Origin: Deinococcus aerophilus
GTDB taxonomy: Bacteria; Deinococcota; Deinococci; Deinococcales; Deinococcaceae
Length of the DNA: 32,484 nucleotides
Reading direction: 5' to 3'
Assembly (NCBI RefSeq): GCF_014647075.1
Contig: NZ_BMOM01000031.1
Span: forward strand, 1 to 32,484
A model generated the notes under the pieces. It saw nothing but the letters and a program-made list of their open reading frames with translations, was not told the DNA's origin and did no database searches. This document shows, piece by piece, positions 7,811-16,329 of this stretch; within the stretch, counting starts at the first letter, position 1, and each line of letters starts with the position of its first letter. The position numbers were made by a program, and so were the translations under genes.

Positions 7811-7930
7811 CCTCCTGACTCCTGGGTTGACCGATGCCTCACGGTAGGCTGGAGCCCCCCTGCAGTACATCGGCAGAACTGGGTAGTGCGCCGTGTTATC
7901 AGGACTATGTAGTCGAACCTGAGGGGTGGT

Positions 7931-10255
7931 TCAGCCCGGTTCGTGTTGCATGGCCCAGCGTGCCAGCTCCACGCGGTTCCGCATCCCCAGCTTCCCAAGC
8001 ACATTGGCGACATGTTTGCTCGCCGTGGCTGGACTGATGCCCAGCAGCTTCGCGATTCGCCTGTCCGGATGACCCTGCGCCACCAGCGCCAGCACCTCCA
8101 CTTCACGGGCCGTCAGGCCGTGACTCGGCGTATGGGCACCCGGGCCACCGCTTGCTGGAGCCGTGTTTTCGCGCTGGTCCTGCTCCTGCAGGCTCTGCAC
8201 GAACGCTTCCGCTTTCCGCCGCATCTCCTCCGGCGTGAGATACGCTCCCTCCTGCCAGGCCTGCTGGTAGGCTCCATCCCCCATGTTTTGCCGCAGCTCG
8301 GCCAGAACCCGGTCAAACAGCATGGTGATATACCGGCCGACCGCCCCTGTCAACCCGTGTTCGAGACGATGCGTGAAGGAAAAAAACTGAACGGCCAGTT
8401 TCGGCTCATCTTGGGCCGCGAGAACCAGGCCGAATTCCTTGACTTGCGCCGCAAGCTCCGCCCAGAATTCTTTTTCCAGATAAAAGTGGATGTTTGAGAG
8501 GAGAGTCTGGGCCGCCTCCCGGTAGAGGCCCATATGGTACTGAACCAGGGCCAGACAACTGATGTAATCGGGCACGCCACTCTGCCGGGCCCATTTCTCT
8601 GCCGCCTCGGTGAAGTGCAGTGCCTGTTCGTACTCGCCGAGTTCGAGCAGGGGGAACACCGCATTGTTCAACGCATTGATGATCGTCATTCGGAGCCAAC
8701 CATCGGTGACGCTGAAAGGTCTCTGCTCTGGAGGTACGGTCAGCAACTGCTCGCAGCGCCGAATGAGTCCATGACTCGTGCGTACGGCGTCCTCATTGCG
8801 CCCGGCCCAGTGCTCTCCCAGAGCCACTGCCAGACACCCGGTAAGCTCCTCCGAGATATCCCCCTGCGCTTGACTCACCTCCAGTAATTCCCTGGCCACC
8901 GAGGTGAATGTTTCATACAGGCCCAGGCCCAGCAGGCATTCGAGCACAGCATGAAGGGCGTGTGGACGCAGATAATCCAGGCCAGGCGCGGGAAGTGCCA
9001 GGGCGCGTTGTGAAAGCCTCAGCCCTTCCTGGAACAGGCCAAATGGAATCCAGATGCGGCTGATGCCAGGCAAGTACCGCAGGGCGACCTCTGCCTGCTG
9101 GTGTTCGATGGCCCAGGTGAGCCCCTCGCGCATATTCGGGTAGTCCGGCGCGTACTGCTGCGCGATCATATGGAATCCAGCGTGCGGCTCCAGTGCCTCA
9201 ACCGCGATGGTCAGGTAGTACTGAGCATGACGGTCGCGCCAGGTGTGGGTGGTGCGGGCATCCAACTTTTCGAGGGCATGTTCGCGCAAGGGCTGCAGCA
9301 TCTTCCAGCGGGTCGTGGAGCCTGCCTGCCGTTGCAGGAAGCTGTGCTCCAGCAAGGCATCTACCCTGTCAAGAATGGCGGAGTGTCGCCACACCGCGAC
9401 CAACGCTTCAGGGGTGAAACTGCCCTCGAAGACGGCGCAACACTCAAAGACCTCCCGGTCACCATCACCCAACAGGTCGTAACTCCACTGGACGGTTGCC
9501 CGCAGGGAACGCAGCCGTTCGGGACGGTCACGGAAATCAGCCTTCAGGAAGGCCAGCGGATGATCGAGGTGATGCACGAGATCCGTCAGGGTGTAGCTCC
9601 GCAGGCGAGCCGCCGCAAGTTCGATGGCCAGCGGTACACCCTCGAGGGCGTTGACCAGGGCCGCCACTTCCTGGGCGTTCTCAGGCGTGATCTGGAACTC
9701 CGGCTGGACAGCTTGGACACGGTGAACGAACATCTCGACCGCGGCACTGTCTTCGAGCCGCTCGAGTGATGCTGGCAGGGAGAGAGGTTCGAGAGGATAC
9801 TCGTGTTCGTCATGCAACCCCAGAACCGTGCGGCTGGTGACGAGCAGCTGCACGGTGTCGGCGGCAGCCAGCAACTCGAGGAGATCACCCGCGGCGTCTA
9901 GGATCTGCTCGAAGTTGTCGAGGATCAGGAGTGTCGGCCGATTGGCGAGTGCGCTGACGATGGTGCGCAGGGCTGTCTCCTGCCGATCGGCAGCCGGCAG
10001 GGTAGCCGCGATGGTGTCAAGCACCTGATGAGCATCACGGATCGTGGCCAGATCAACGAACACGACTCGGTCACCGGCCTGCTGCACGGCATGCGCGATG
10101 TGCTGGGCCAAAGCTGTTTTCCCGATGCCCCCCGGCCCGCGGAGGGTCACAAGCCTCGTGCCGTTGCGAAGCATGCGCATCAAGGTCTGTAGCTCACGTG
10201 TGCGGCCATACACGGGAGTGATCAGGGAATGGGACGCGGTCAGAACGGTCTCCAT
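7931..10255 (-). CDS. NB-ARC/LuxR-type transcriptional regulator (LAL-like)
   Basis: A 774-aa multidomain regulator. Near the N-terminus is a P-loop ATPase: Walker A GPGGIGKT (residues 40-47), Walker B LLILDNFEQ, then LLVTSRTVLG and the NB-ARC GVPLAIELAAARL motif. The middle about 350 residues look like alpha-helical TPR-type repeats (ALHAVLECLLGLGLYE, EYEQALHFTEAAEKWA). The last 60 residues are a LuxR HTH (LTAREVEVLALVAQGHPDRRIAKLLGISPATASKHVANVLGKL). This is the architecture of large ATP-binding LuxR (LAL/MalT-like) regulators that sense a ligand and oligomerise. ATG 10255 lacks a Shine-Dalgarno; a -10 box 5 nt upstream suggests a leaderless mRNA. Targets are unknown; the AraC-type gene is divergent. 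Confidence 0.85.
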   Translation of the reverse strand: METVLTASHSLITPVYGRTRELQTLMRMLRNGTRLVTLRGPGGIGKTALAQHIAHAVQQAGDRVVFVDLATIRDAHQVLDTIAATLPAADRQETALRTIVSALANRPTLLILDNFEQILDAAGDLLELLAAADTVQLLVTSRTVLGLHDEHEYPLEPLSLPASLERLEDSAAVEMFVHRVQAVQPEFQITPENAQEVAALVNALEGVPLAIELAAARLRSYTLTDLVHHLDHPLAFLKADFRDRPERLRSLRATVQWSYDLLGDGDREVFECCAVFEGSFTPEALVAVWRHSAILDRVDALLEHSFLQRQAGSTTRWKMLQPLREHALEKLDARTTHTWRDRHAQYYLTIAVEALEPHAGFHMIAQQYAPDYPNMREGLTWAIEHQQAEVALRYLPGISRIWIPFGLFQEGLRLSQRALALPAPGLDYLRPHALHAVLECLLGLGLYETFTSVARELLEVSQAQGDISEELTGCLAVALGEHWAGRNEDAVRTSHGLIRRCEQLLTVPPEQRPFSVTDGWLRMTIINALNNAVFPLLELGEYEQALHFTEAAEKWARQSGVPDYISCLALVQYHMGLYREAAQTLLSNIHFYLEKEFWAELAAQVKEFGLVLAAQDEPKLAVQFFSFTHRLEHGLTGAVGRYITMLFDRVLAELRQNMGDGAYQQAWQEGAYLTPEEMRRKAEAFVQSLQEQDQRENTAPASGGPGAHTPSHGLTAREVEVLALVAQGHPDRRIAKLLGISPATASKHVANVLGKLGMRNRVELARWAMQHEPG

Positions 10256-10260
10256 GCACA

Positions 10261-10266
10261 AGTGTA
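10261..10266 (-). promoter_or_regulatory. -10 box for a leaderless LuxR-type mRNA
   Basis: On the minus strand TACACT is followed by 5 nt and then ATG 10255, so transcription would begin at or next to the start codon. No Shine-Dalgarno is present, which fits leaderless translation. A good -35 at standard spacing is not evident. Confidence 0.4.
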
Positions 10267-10292
10267 GAACCAGGTTGTGGCAAGTTGTTGGT

Positions 10293-10315
10293 GACTCGGC
10301 AGCCTCTCTGGTTTA
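10293..10315 (-). repeat. Inverted IS6-type terminal repeat, left copy
   Basis: Read on the minus strand this segment contains TAAACCAGAGAGGCTGC and continues with a GAGTC match, 22 of 23 bp identical to 10722-10744 in inverted orientation. The two copies bracket the AraC-type gene. It looks like the outer end of a second, now deleted, IS6 element. Confidence 0.6.
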
Positions 10316-10342
10316 GCTTGCACCATCTCCCGTGACCTTTCG

Positions 10343-10690
10343 GTGTCGCCCAGCAGTGGATCGGCGCTGTCAGAAGCCGTGGCATACATTCATGAGCACC
10401 ATGCCGAGCCGCTGCAGATGGCGGATGTGGCACACCGCACACAGATGAGTCTGGTCACTCTCGAGCGCCAGATCAAACGGGTCTATGGGGTGACGCCGAA
10501 TCAACTGCTGATGCGCGCCCAGGTCGAAGCTGCCACCCGACTGCTGCAGACCACGGATCTGCCGGTTGCCCGGATTGCGGTTGAGTGCGGCTACTTTGAT
10601 CACAGGGCGTTCAGCCAGATCTTCAAGTCGGCGGTCGGGATGACGCCACGTCAGTTTCGCCAATTGTTTTTCCGGGAAGCGCGTAAGTGA
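10343..10690 (+). CDS. AraC-family HTH protein, HTH domain only
   Basis: A 115-aa protein consisting almost entirely of an AraC/XylS DNA-binding domain: the first helix-turn-helix around MADVAHRTQMSLVTLERQIKRVYG, the second around LPVARIAVECGYFDHRAFSQIFKSAVGMTPRQFR. The ligand-binding N-terminal domain of full-length members is absent. It is either a MarA/SoxS-like short regulator or the surviving 3' end of a longer gene. The GTG start at 10343 has no obvious Shine-Dalgarno and the frame stays open upstream, which favours truncation. It is bracketed by inverted IS6-type ends and divergent from the LuxR-type regulator. Confidence 0.65.
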   Translation: MSPSSGSALSEAVAYIHEHHAEPLQMADVAHRTQMSLVTLERQIKRVYGVTPNQLLMRAQVEAATRLLQTTDLPVARIAVECGYFDHRAFSQIFKSAVGMTPRQFRQLFFREARK

Positions 10691-10721
10691 AGGTTAGTCC
10701 AGCTCTGCTGGGTTTTGGAAT

Positions 10722-10744
10722 TAAACCAGAGAGGCTGCTGAGTC
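10722..10744 (+). repeat. IS6-type terminal repeat, right copy
   Basis: This is the inverted partner of 10293-10315 (one mismatch in 23 bp). It lies immediately before the GTG start of the second IS6 relic, where the relic at 3501 has a related sequence (TTAA.CC.G..AGGCTG.TGAG). It is therefore the left end of an IS6 element. Confidence 0.65.
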
Positions 10745-11207
<463 letters not shown>

Positions 11208-11218
<11 letters not shown>

Positions 11219-11232
11219 ACTTCAGGATGCCC
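11208..11232. terminator. Hairpin over the IS6 stop codon
   Basis: GGGCATCCTGA (11208-11218) pairs perfectly with TCAGGATGCCC (11222-11232) around the loop ACT. The left arm ends in the TGA stop of the IS6 relic. The same arrangement with a different stem sequence occurs at 3783-3815, which suggests a conserved terminator at the 3' end of this IS type. Confidence 0.55.
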
Positions 11233-11847
11233 GCTGAGGACGCTGGTCTTCTCGTCGTTAACTTGCCAGAACTGTTCTGGCAGACCGGGCTACCGGTGCG
11301 GTGGGCGAAAGCGCCGGCTTCCTCGACCGGGTCGTTCGTCTCAGGCCACTCCCGCAGTTTCTGTCGGTCACCTGTGCACCGGCACCCAGTTTCTGAAGAC
11401 CGTGCTGGAACGAGTCTTTCCTGAAACGTACCGCTTCCTGGATTAGGGGAACACGTGGTTGAGACCGGGCGCGAGCAGGGCCAAGTACTGGTTCTGACTG
11501 GGAGGACTCCACGCAACACCGCATTGCGGACGTCGTCTCTTCAAAAGCAGTCAGTCAGCCGGCCGGTCCTCGCCTGGGGTCGATCCCGCGGAGGGTACTG
11601 GCACACGGCGTCCATGCAGGCTCACGACAGGACAGCGCGGTATGGAGCACCCATGCTGATTCCGTCGCCCGGAGGACAGGGCTTTCTCAGTGCATCTGTG
11701 GGAGGCAAAAGGTCCGGGTGAATCCTGGACTTTCTGCCTCCCACTCAGCGGATTCCGTGTCCGGCACCGAGGCGCTGTCCTCTGGAAGGGCAACCTCACG
11801 CGCCTCGCAGATCCGCCTGTGACAATTGAGCCATAAAACACTTTTGC
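11233..11847. other. Gene-poor stretch with two dyads
   Basis: No frame here has both a ribosome site and a recognisable product. One short plus-strand reading (FLKTVLERVFPETYRFLD, around 11387-11440) has the flavour of an eroded transposase end but cannot be assigned. The stretch holds a small perfect palindrome, TGCCAGAA-CTG-TTCTGGCA (11264-11282), and a long inverted repeat at 11699-11743. Confidence 0.4.
11699..11743. repeat. 17-bp inverted repeat (hairpin)
   Basis: TGGGAGGCAAAAGGTCC pairs with GGACTTTCTGCCTCCCA (two mismatches) around an 11-nt loop. No gene ends nearby on either strand. It could be an orphan terminator, a REP-like element or a short non-autonomous mobile relic. Confidence 0.5.
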
Positions 11848-11876
11848 TTGACATCGCCTTCTCATGTCCCTACATT
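11848..11876 (+). promoter_or_regulatory. Strong sigma-70-type promoter of the lipoprotein gene
   Basis: TTGACA (11848-11853), a 17-bp spacer and TACATT (11871-11876) form a near-consensus promoter. Transcription should start near 11883, leaving a 5' leader of about 150 nt before the lipoprotein start at 12037. Confidence 0.75.
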
Positions 11877-12036
11877 GAGACCCCTAGCAAAAAGTTCGTT
11901 TTTCACAAGTTCAGCAGTCCGCGGTGGAAGGACCACCTCATCTGTCGTCAGTGCTTGCCATGGCCTGATCACGACGTCAGCTGTGTGTGCCGTGTTTCAA
12001 CGGCATCCAGCATTCTTGTTGTTTGAAGGAGAACTG

Positions 12037-13677
12037 ATGCATTACTGGAAGTTGGGCGCCGCTCTGGCTCTGAGTCTTGGGCTGGCCGCCTGTAACACCA
12101 CGGTGACCCCCAATCTCACTCCCGCTTATATCGAACCTCAGAACTGTCCTGTTGAAGATCCCTGTGAGGGTCCCCCACCTCCCTCCGAGCCGGAAGTCAT
12201 CCTTTCCCCCAACACCCGTATTCTCGACTCGGCCGTGCAGTCCTATGATCCGGCAACCGGTCGTCTGGTGCTGACCAGCACCGGTGTTACTGCAGCCTAC
12301 GCGGTCGGTCACATCGTGGTGGGCGACGTGACGCCCAATACCCCTGCGGGTGTCCCGCCGCGGCGAATCACAAGCGTGACGAACTCGGGCGGCACGGTTG
12401 TCCTCTCGACCCAGGAAGCTGGACTGACCGACGCCGTTCAGGACGGTGAAGTCAACTTCACCCGCACCCTGACCGTCAATGACATTGCCGAGGAAACCAC
12501 TTCAGGAATGGTGGCCACCGCCCTGAACGGTCAGAGTCTTCTCAGTGCCCTCGCGGTCTCGTGCACCACCAGCGGGACCATCTATTCCGCGAATTTCACG
12601 AAATCCATCGGAAGCGCCGTCGTCTTGAATGGCTGTGCCCGGGTTGGACTCGATACCACCCTGAACTTGAGGATCAACCACTTCAAGCTTCAGTCCTTTG
12701 AAGCCTCCCTCAAGATGTCCGAGGAGGCACAGCTTGAACTGGCCCTCAAGCCGTTTGCGGACGACGCTGAATGGGAACTCGGCCGCATCCGCTTCAAACC
12801 CATCACCGTTTCCCTGGGTCCAGTTCCCATCGTGATGACCCCCTACGTCGTCTTCGTGGCGGGCGTGAACGGAACGGTATCGGCCAATGTCTCGTACAAG
12901 GTCATCCAGAACGCCAGCTACACGACCGGACTGAAGTACACCAATGGCACTCTGAACAAGATCAATCTGCGGACCTCGTTCTTTCAGGCACCGGACCCCA
13001 TTCATGACAACCCGCTCACGGGAAATGCCAAGGGTTACCTGGACATCAAGCCTGGCTTGAACTTCTACAGCACCGTGGCACTGGCAACGGCCCAGGGGGA
13101 TGTGATCGGCACGGTCCGCGGCTACATCAAAGCGGACTTTGACACGTCGCGTAATCCGGTGTGGCAGATCACGGCAGGTCCCCAGTTCTGCATCAGCTAC
13201 AAAACGAAACTCAATGCATTGTTCGGCCTGGTCGACGAGACGTGGTCGGGCAACGAGTGCAGCAATGAACTCCGTGCCTTCGAGCGGAATTCCAGCACGG
13301 GCACTGGCATCCAAAATCCCAGCCCGTACCAGAGCTGGAACAACGTCTCGCTGGTGTTTACCAACACGTATGGAGATATCGAAATCTACAAAACCGATCC
13401 CGGCATGCAGGAAACCATGGTGATTCGTCTGGCCGGCAACAATACCTTTGATCTGACGCCGTTTGTTCACGCGACCAAAACCACCGAGTTCAGAATCAAG
13501 AGCATCTCCAAGAAGCCTGGAACTTTCTCCAGCTACCAGCGGAAGATTGACATGTCCTTGTTCGGCAACGGCGATCTGGTGTGGGACGCTCCGGCCATCA
13601 ACTGTACATCCTGCAGTTCAGCGGACGTGTACCGGTTTAAGGTAAACAAGAGTATTGCGTTCTTTCAGATTCAATAA
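12037..13677 (+). CDS. Large lipoprotein of unknown function
   Basis: A 546-aa secreted lipoprotein. The N-terminus MHYWKLGAALALSLGLAAC has a lipobox (LAAC) with lipid attachment at Cys19. A Pro-rich linker follows (PCEGPPPPSEPEVI), then a beta-rich region (YDPATGRLVLTSTGVTAAYAVGHIVVGDVTPNTPAGVPPRRITSV) and a long domain with no motif I recognise. Four C-terminal cysteines (CISYKTK, NECSNE, INCTSCSS) may form disulfides outside the cytoplasm. GAAGGAG lies 5 nt before ATG 12037; a longer in-frame start at 11848 is just the -35 box and is rejected. The gene has its own promoter and terminator, so it is monocistronic. Confidence 0.8.
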   Translation: MHYWKLGAALALSLGLAACNTTVTPNLTPAYIEPQNCPVEDPCEGPPPPSEPEVILSPNTRILDSAVQSYDPATGRLVLTSTGVTAAYAVGHIVVGDVTPNTPAGVPPRRITSVTNSGGTVVLSTQEAGLTDAVQDGEVNFTRTLTVNDIAEETTSGMVATALNGQSLLSALAVSCTTSGTIYSANFTKSIGSAVVLNGCARVGLDTTLNLRINHFKLQSFEASLKMSEEAQLELALKPFADDAEWELGRIRFKPITVSLGPVPIVMTPYVVFVAGVNGTVSANVSYKVIQNASYTTGLKYTNGTLNKINLRTSFFQAPDPIHDNPLTGNAKGYLDIKPGLNFYSTVALATAQGDVIGTVRGYIKADFDTSRNPVWQITAGPQFCISYKTKLNALFGLVDETWSGNECSNELRAFERNSSTGTGIQNPSPYQSWNNVSLVFTNTYGDIEIYKTDPGMQETMVIRLAGNNTFDLTPFVHATKTTEFRIKSISKKPGTFSSYQRKIDMSLFGNGDLVWDAPAINCTSCSSADVYRFKVNKSIAFFQIQ

Positions 13678-13744
13678 CTTCTAAGAGATTGTCTCTGACT
13701 TCCCATCTCGAGTAGAGGTGGATCTGAACGGCCAAATATCCGCT

Positions 13745-13785
13745 CGGGGCGGTGCGTACGCACTGCCCCGACTTTACTTTCTTGC
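13745..13785 (+). terminator. Rho-independent terminator of the lipoprotein gene
   Basis: CGGGGCGGTGC pairs with GCACTGCCCCG (one G-T wobble) around GTAC at 13745-13770, followed by the T-rich tail ACTTTACTTTCTT. It lies 68 bp after the lipoprotein stop and is correctly oriented for the plus strand. Confidence 0.8.
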
Positions 13786-13851
13786 GACTTCCCCCGTCAT
13801 CCTCCTGAGTCGCAGAACCTGATCCACACATCCCGTCGAAGTCCTCCTTCT

Positions 13852-15028
13852 CTCAGCACCTGACACTTTGCGGGAAATGGCGTCCTGAACGCAGTGGGGC
13901 ATGACAAAGGGCAGTATCTGGGTCTGTGACGATCCCCGATACTGCCCGACTTCATGCTGACACGTTGGCCACCTACCTGCACACCCGCTGGCCTCACCGC
14001 CGTACCGACGCGCTGCGTCGGCTTGCCGAAGTCCTCCTGGCTGTGTTCCAGGCCGAATCCACGCTCCACCGCAAGATCGCACTTCATCTCCCCAGATCAG
14101 CAACTCTGGAATCGAAGACCCGGACGGTGGCCCGCGTGTTCCACGACGCTCGGCTCACGCCGCAGGACGTCACAGACGTCCTGCTTCCCTTGCTGCCCGA
14201 CGGCAGGCTCACCTTGGTCATGGACCGCACCACCTGGCACTACGGTCAGACTCCGCTGAACATCCTAGTGCTGGGCGCGCTCCTCGGGGGCACGGTCATT
14301 CCCCTCGTCTGGTCGATGCTGCCGCATCAAGGGAACAGTTGCACTGCTGCTCGAATCCTGCTGGTCGCCCGCCTGCTCAAAGTTCTTCCGGCTCGACGGT
14401 GGGCCGTCGTGATCGCGGACCGGGAGTTCGTAGGGCGCGAGTGGTGCTCGTTCCTGCGCTGGAAACGCATCCGGCACTGTATCCGCATCCGGGAGAACAC
14501 GCGGATAGAAGACGAACTGGTGCGGAACCTGTTCACGACGCTACAACCGGGACAGGTGCGCACCCTGTTCGAGCGAACGTGGGTATATGGGGGATGGATG
14601 CACGTGGTCATCACCCTGTCCCCCGCAGGGGACAGGGTGATTGTGGCATCAGATTTACCCGTCCTAGACGTGCTGAACACCTATCGGCTCCGGTGGGGCA
14701 TTGAGTCCGCGTTCAGCTCGTTGAGATCTCGCGGACTGAGGGGTGGAGTCCACCCACATGACGGCCCCAGGGCGGATTGCGCGACTGTTCGGACTGCTGT
14801 GTATCGCGCTGGCCTGGATGACCCGGATCGGCGCGCAGCAGACAGAGATTAACGCCCCTCGGCGGGATAACCGCGGGCGAGCGGTCGTGAGCGTGACGCG
14901 GATCGGGTGGCAGATTCTGAGTCAGGCGGCGCGGTGGGGCGGCGATGTCTTCTGGGACTGTCTGCGGCTCCTCGGGATGCCATTCCCGACCGCCAGCAGA
15001 TCGCCTTCCCAAAGTGTCAGGTGCTGAG
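13852..15028 (+). mobile_element. IS4-family insertion sequence, 1177 bp
   Basis: Both ends carry a perfect 19-bp inverted repeat, CTCAGCACCTGACACTTTG (13852-13870 and inverted at 15010-15028). The element is flanked by the 9-bp direct duplication CCTCCTTCT (13843-13851 and 15029-15037). It encodes one IS4-type transposase, broken by a frameshift. Perfect ends and an exact duplication indicate a recent insertion. Confidence 0.93.
13926..15027 (+). pseudogene. IS4-family transposase, frameshifted
   Basis: The first 272 codons from GTG 13926 carry the DDE residues of an IS4 transposase: Asp in [11 protein letters not shown], Asp in [10 protein letters not shown], and Glu in [18 protein letters not shown] (the Y-x2-R-x3-E-x6-K/R signature). 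At the run AGGGGT (14739-14744) the frame is lost; removing one G restores the expected continuation [29 protein letters not shown] to the stop at 15025-15027. The joined protein would be about 366 aa, normal for the family. The G run could be a mutation, a sequencing error or a programmed slippage site. Since the IS ends are perfect, the lesion is young or the shift is functional. Confidence 0.85.
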
Positions 15029-15037
15029 CCTCCTTCT

Positions 15038-15464
15038 GCACGATAAAATCTTCGATGCGCATTTGCATCCCGCAGCGTCGCGTCACGGGTCATCTCAGCA
15101 GCCGACAAGATCGGTTTCCGGCTGTTCCGGAACGGTGAAACGCCCACCTTGAAGTGGATGACAGGTGCGACAAACGGCGAAGCAACGGGCTGTGGGGGCT
15201 GTACACCACACAACACCACCGTCTTCCGCTTCTGTTGAGGCACAGCTCGGGACGTCGTTCCCCAACGTCCGGGACGATCGGCAACAAGTTTGCCAGCCAT
15301 CGAGGGTCGAAAACCAATCTTTTGATCTTAATTAAAGATTGAGTCCATTTACATGGTTGCGTGCCATAAACCGTAAAAAATGTTACCATAAGGTGAAGTT
15401 CTGATCAGGATTTCCGGTTCAGGTTGCAGCGGAACCCCACCTCTGGCCCCACATTTCGTGGAGT
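15038..15464. other. Upstream region of the RiPP-like cluster
   Basis: No gene is assignable. The minus strand holds open frames that run up to the IS4 insertion, one of which would have continued in frame across the target site. Between about 15310 and 15395 the sequence turns AT-rich and contains alternating CCAT/ATGG half-sites (CCATTTACATGG, ATGGTTGCGTGCCAT, TTACCAT), the probable promoter/operator region for the plus-strand cluster. No consensus -35/-10 pair stands out. Confidence 0.4.
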
Positions 15465-15479
15465 CCTCATCACATGAGG
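15465..15479 (+). promoter_or_regulatory. Small hairpin occluding the precursor ribosome site
   Basis: CCTCAT (15465-15470) pairs with ATGAGG (15474-15479) around CAC. The right arm contains the GAGG of the Shine-Dalgarno GAGGTGA that precedes ATG 15486. Folding would partly mask ribosome binding, so translation of the precursor may be tuned here. Confidence 0.4.
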
Positions 15480-15485
15480 TGAATC

Positions 15486-16205
15486 ATGCAGGACGATCAA
15501 TCGACACGCAAAAACGCGTCTCCCTCATCCTTGAATGCGGACACTCCCTTAAGTGAACTGACGCTTGGTGATCTGCTCGCGGCCCTGGGCTCGGAAGGCC
15601 GTCAGACGTCCCACGGCGCCGCCCTGGAGACTGTGCGTTCAGGAAGTCGCGGCAATGTGAGTACGCTGGGAACCTCCGGCAGTGACGAAGAAGAGGCGGA
15701 GACTGCCGCGCTCGAAACCCAGATTGCTGAGAACAACCGCTTGGCCACTGTTCAGCATACGGCGCTGACCAGAATGATCAATCTGGTGGGACCTTCTCCC
15801 GCTGAAGTGCAGGTACAGTTCTTGAAAGGACTTCTGGATAACCCTGCAGAAGCCGAGCACTTCACCCAGGATCCCGCAAAATACTCTGTTGAACACGGGG
15901 TCCTCTTGAGTCCCGAGATCGTAAAGGTTGTCACCGACACCGTAGCTTTCAGAATGCCCGTCTCAAAAGAAGTCCTGGATAAATTCGGTCCCCGGACGGT
16001 CGGAGGAATACTGGATCTCCAAGGGCCGGGCACCGCGGCCTGGCCAGCAGCCGTGGCGGCCATTGCAGCCGTGGTTTCGGCGGCTGCGGCAGTCGTGACG
16101 GCCGTGACGGCCGCAACCAAACACTCTCCGGCGGACCTGGTGGCCTTGAAAGGATTGGGACAGCGCGGCATGCGTATGCCGGGAGGCGGCCGCATAGGCT
16201 ATTGA
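15486..16205 (+). CDS. Candidate RiPP precursor with NHLP-like leader
   Basis: A 239-aa protein with no cysteine. Residues 1-75 are polar and low in complexity. Residues 108-152 (VQFLKGLLDNPAEAEHFTQDP, then AKYSVEHGVLLSPEIVKVV) resemble the nitrile-hydratase-like leader peptide pattern, in which L..nP.....F..DP..y....G..l..e.v.vv is typical. Residues 185-211 are an Ala/Val-rich hydrophobic helix. The C-terminus is basic and Gly-rich (LKGLGQRGMRMPGGGRIGY). After Glu162 no glutamate occurs to the end (77 residues). GAGGTGA precedes ATG 15486 at good spacing. It heads a plus-strand cluster with a radical SAM enzyme and a V8-like protease. The precursor role is inferred from context and leader resemblance; the core boundaries are unknown. 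Confidence 0.6.
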   Translation: MQDDQSTRKNASPSSLNADTPLSELTLGDLLAALGSEGRQTSHGAALETVRSGSRGNVSTLGTSGSDEEEAETAALETQIAENNRLATVQHTALTRMINLVGPSPAEVQVQFLKGLLDNPAEAEHFTQDPAKYSVEHGVLLSPEIVKVVTDTVAFRMPVSKEVLDKFGPRTVGGILDLQGPGTAAWPAAVAAIAAVVSAAAAVVTAVTAATKHSPADLVALKGLGQRGMRMPGGGRIGY

Positions 16206-16329
16206 CTCTGAAGCTGCCGGAACTCCGCCCAGCACCTGCAACTCAAACCCTAAGCGGCGCTCTGGGTGGGACCGCGGTGTGCCCGAGGATTCGGGATGAC
16301 GGCCGCCCTGTGACGGTGGGAGGATCCCC

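Noticed and set aside
11848..12036. N-terminal extension of the lipoprotein from TTG 11848
   Set aside because: That TTG is the -35 box, and the extension would displace the signal peptide and lipobox.
12502..13470. 322-codon minus-strand frame
   Set aside because: Shadow of the lipoprotein gene, which has promoter, Shine-Dalgarno, lipobox and terminator.
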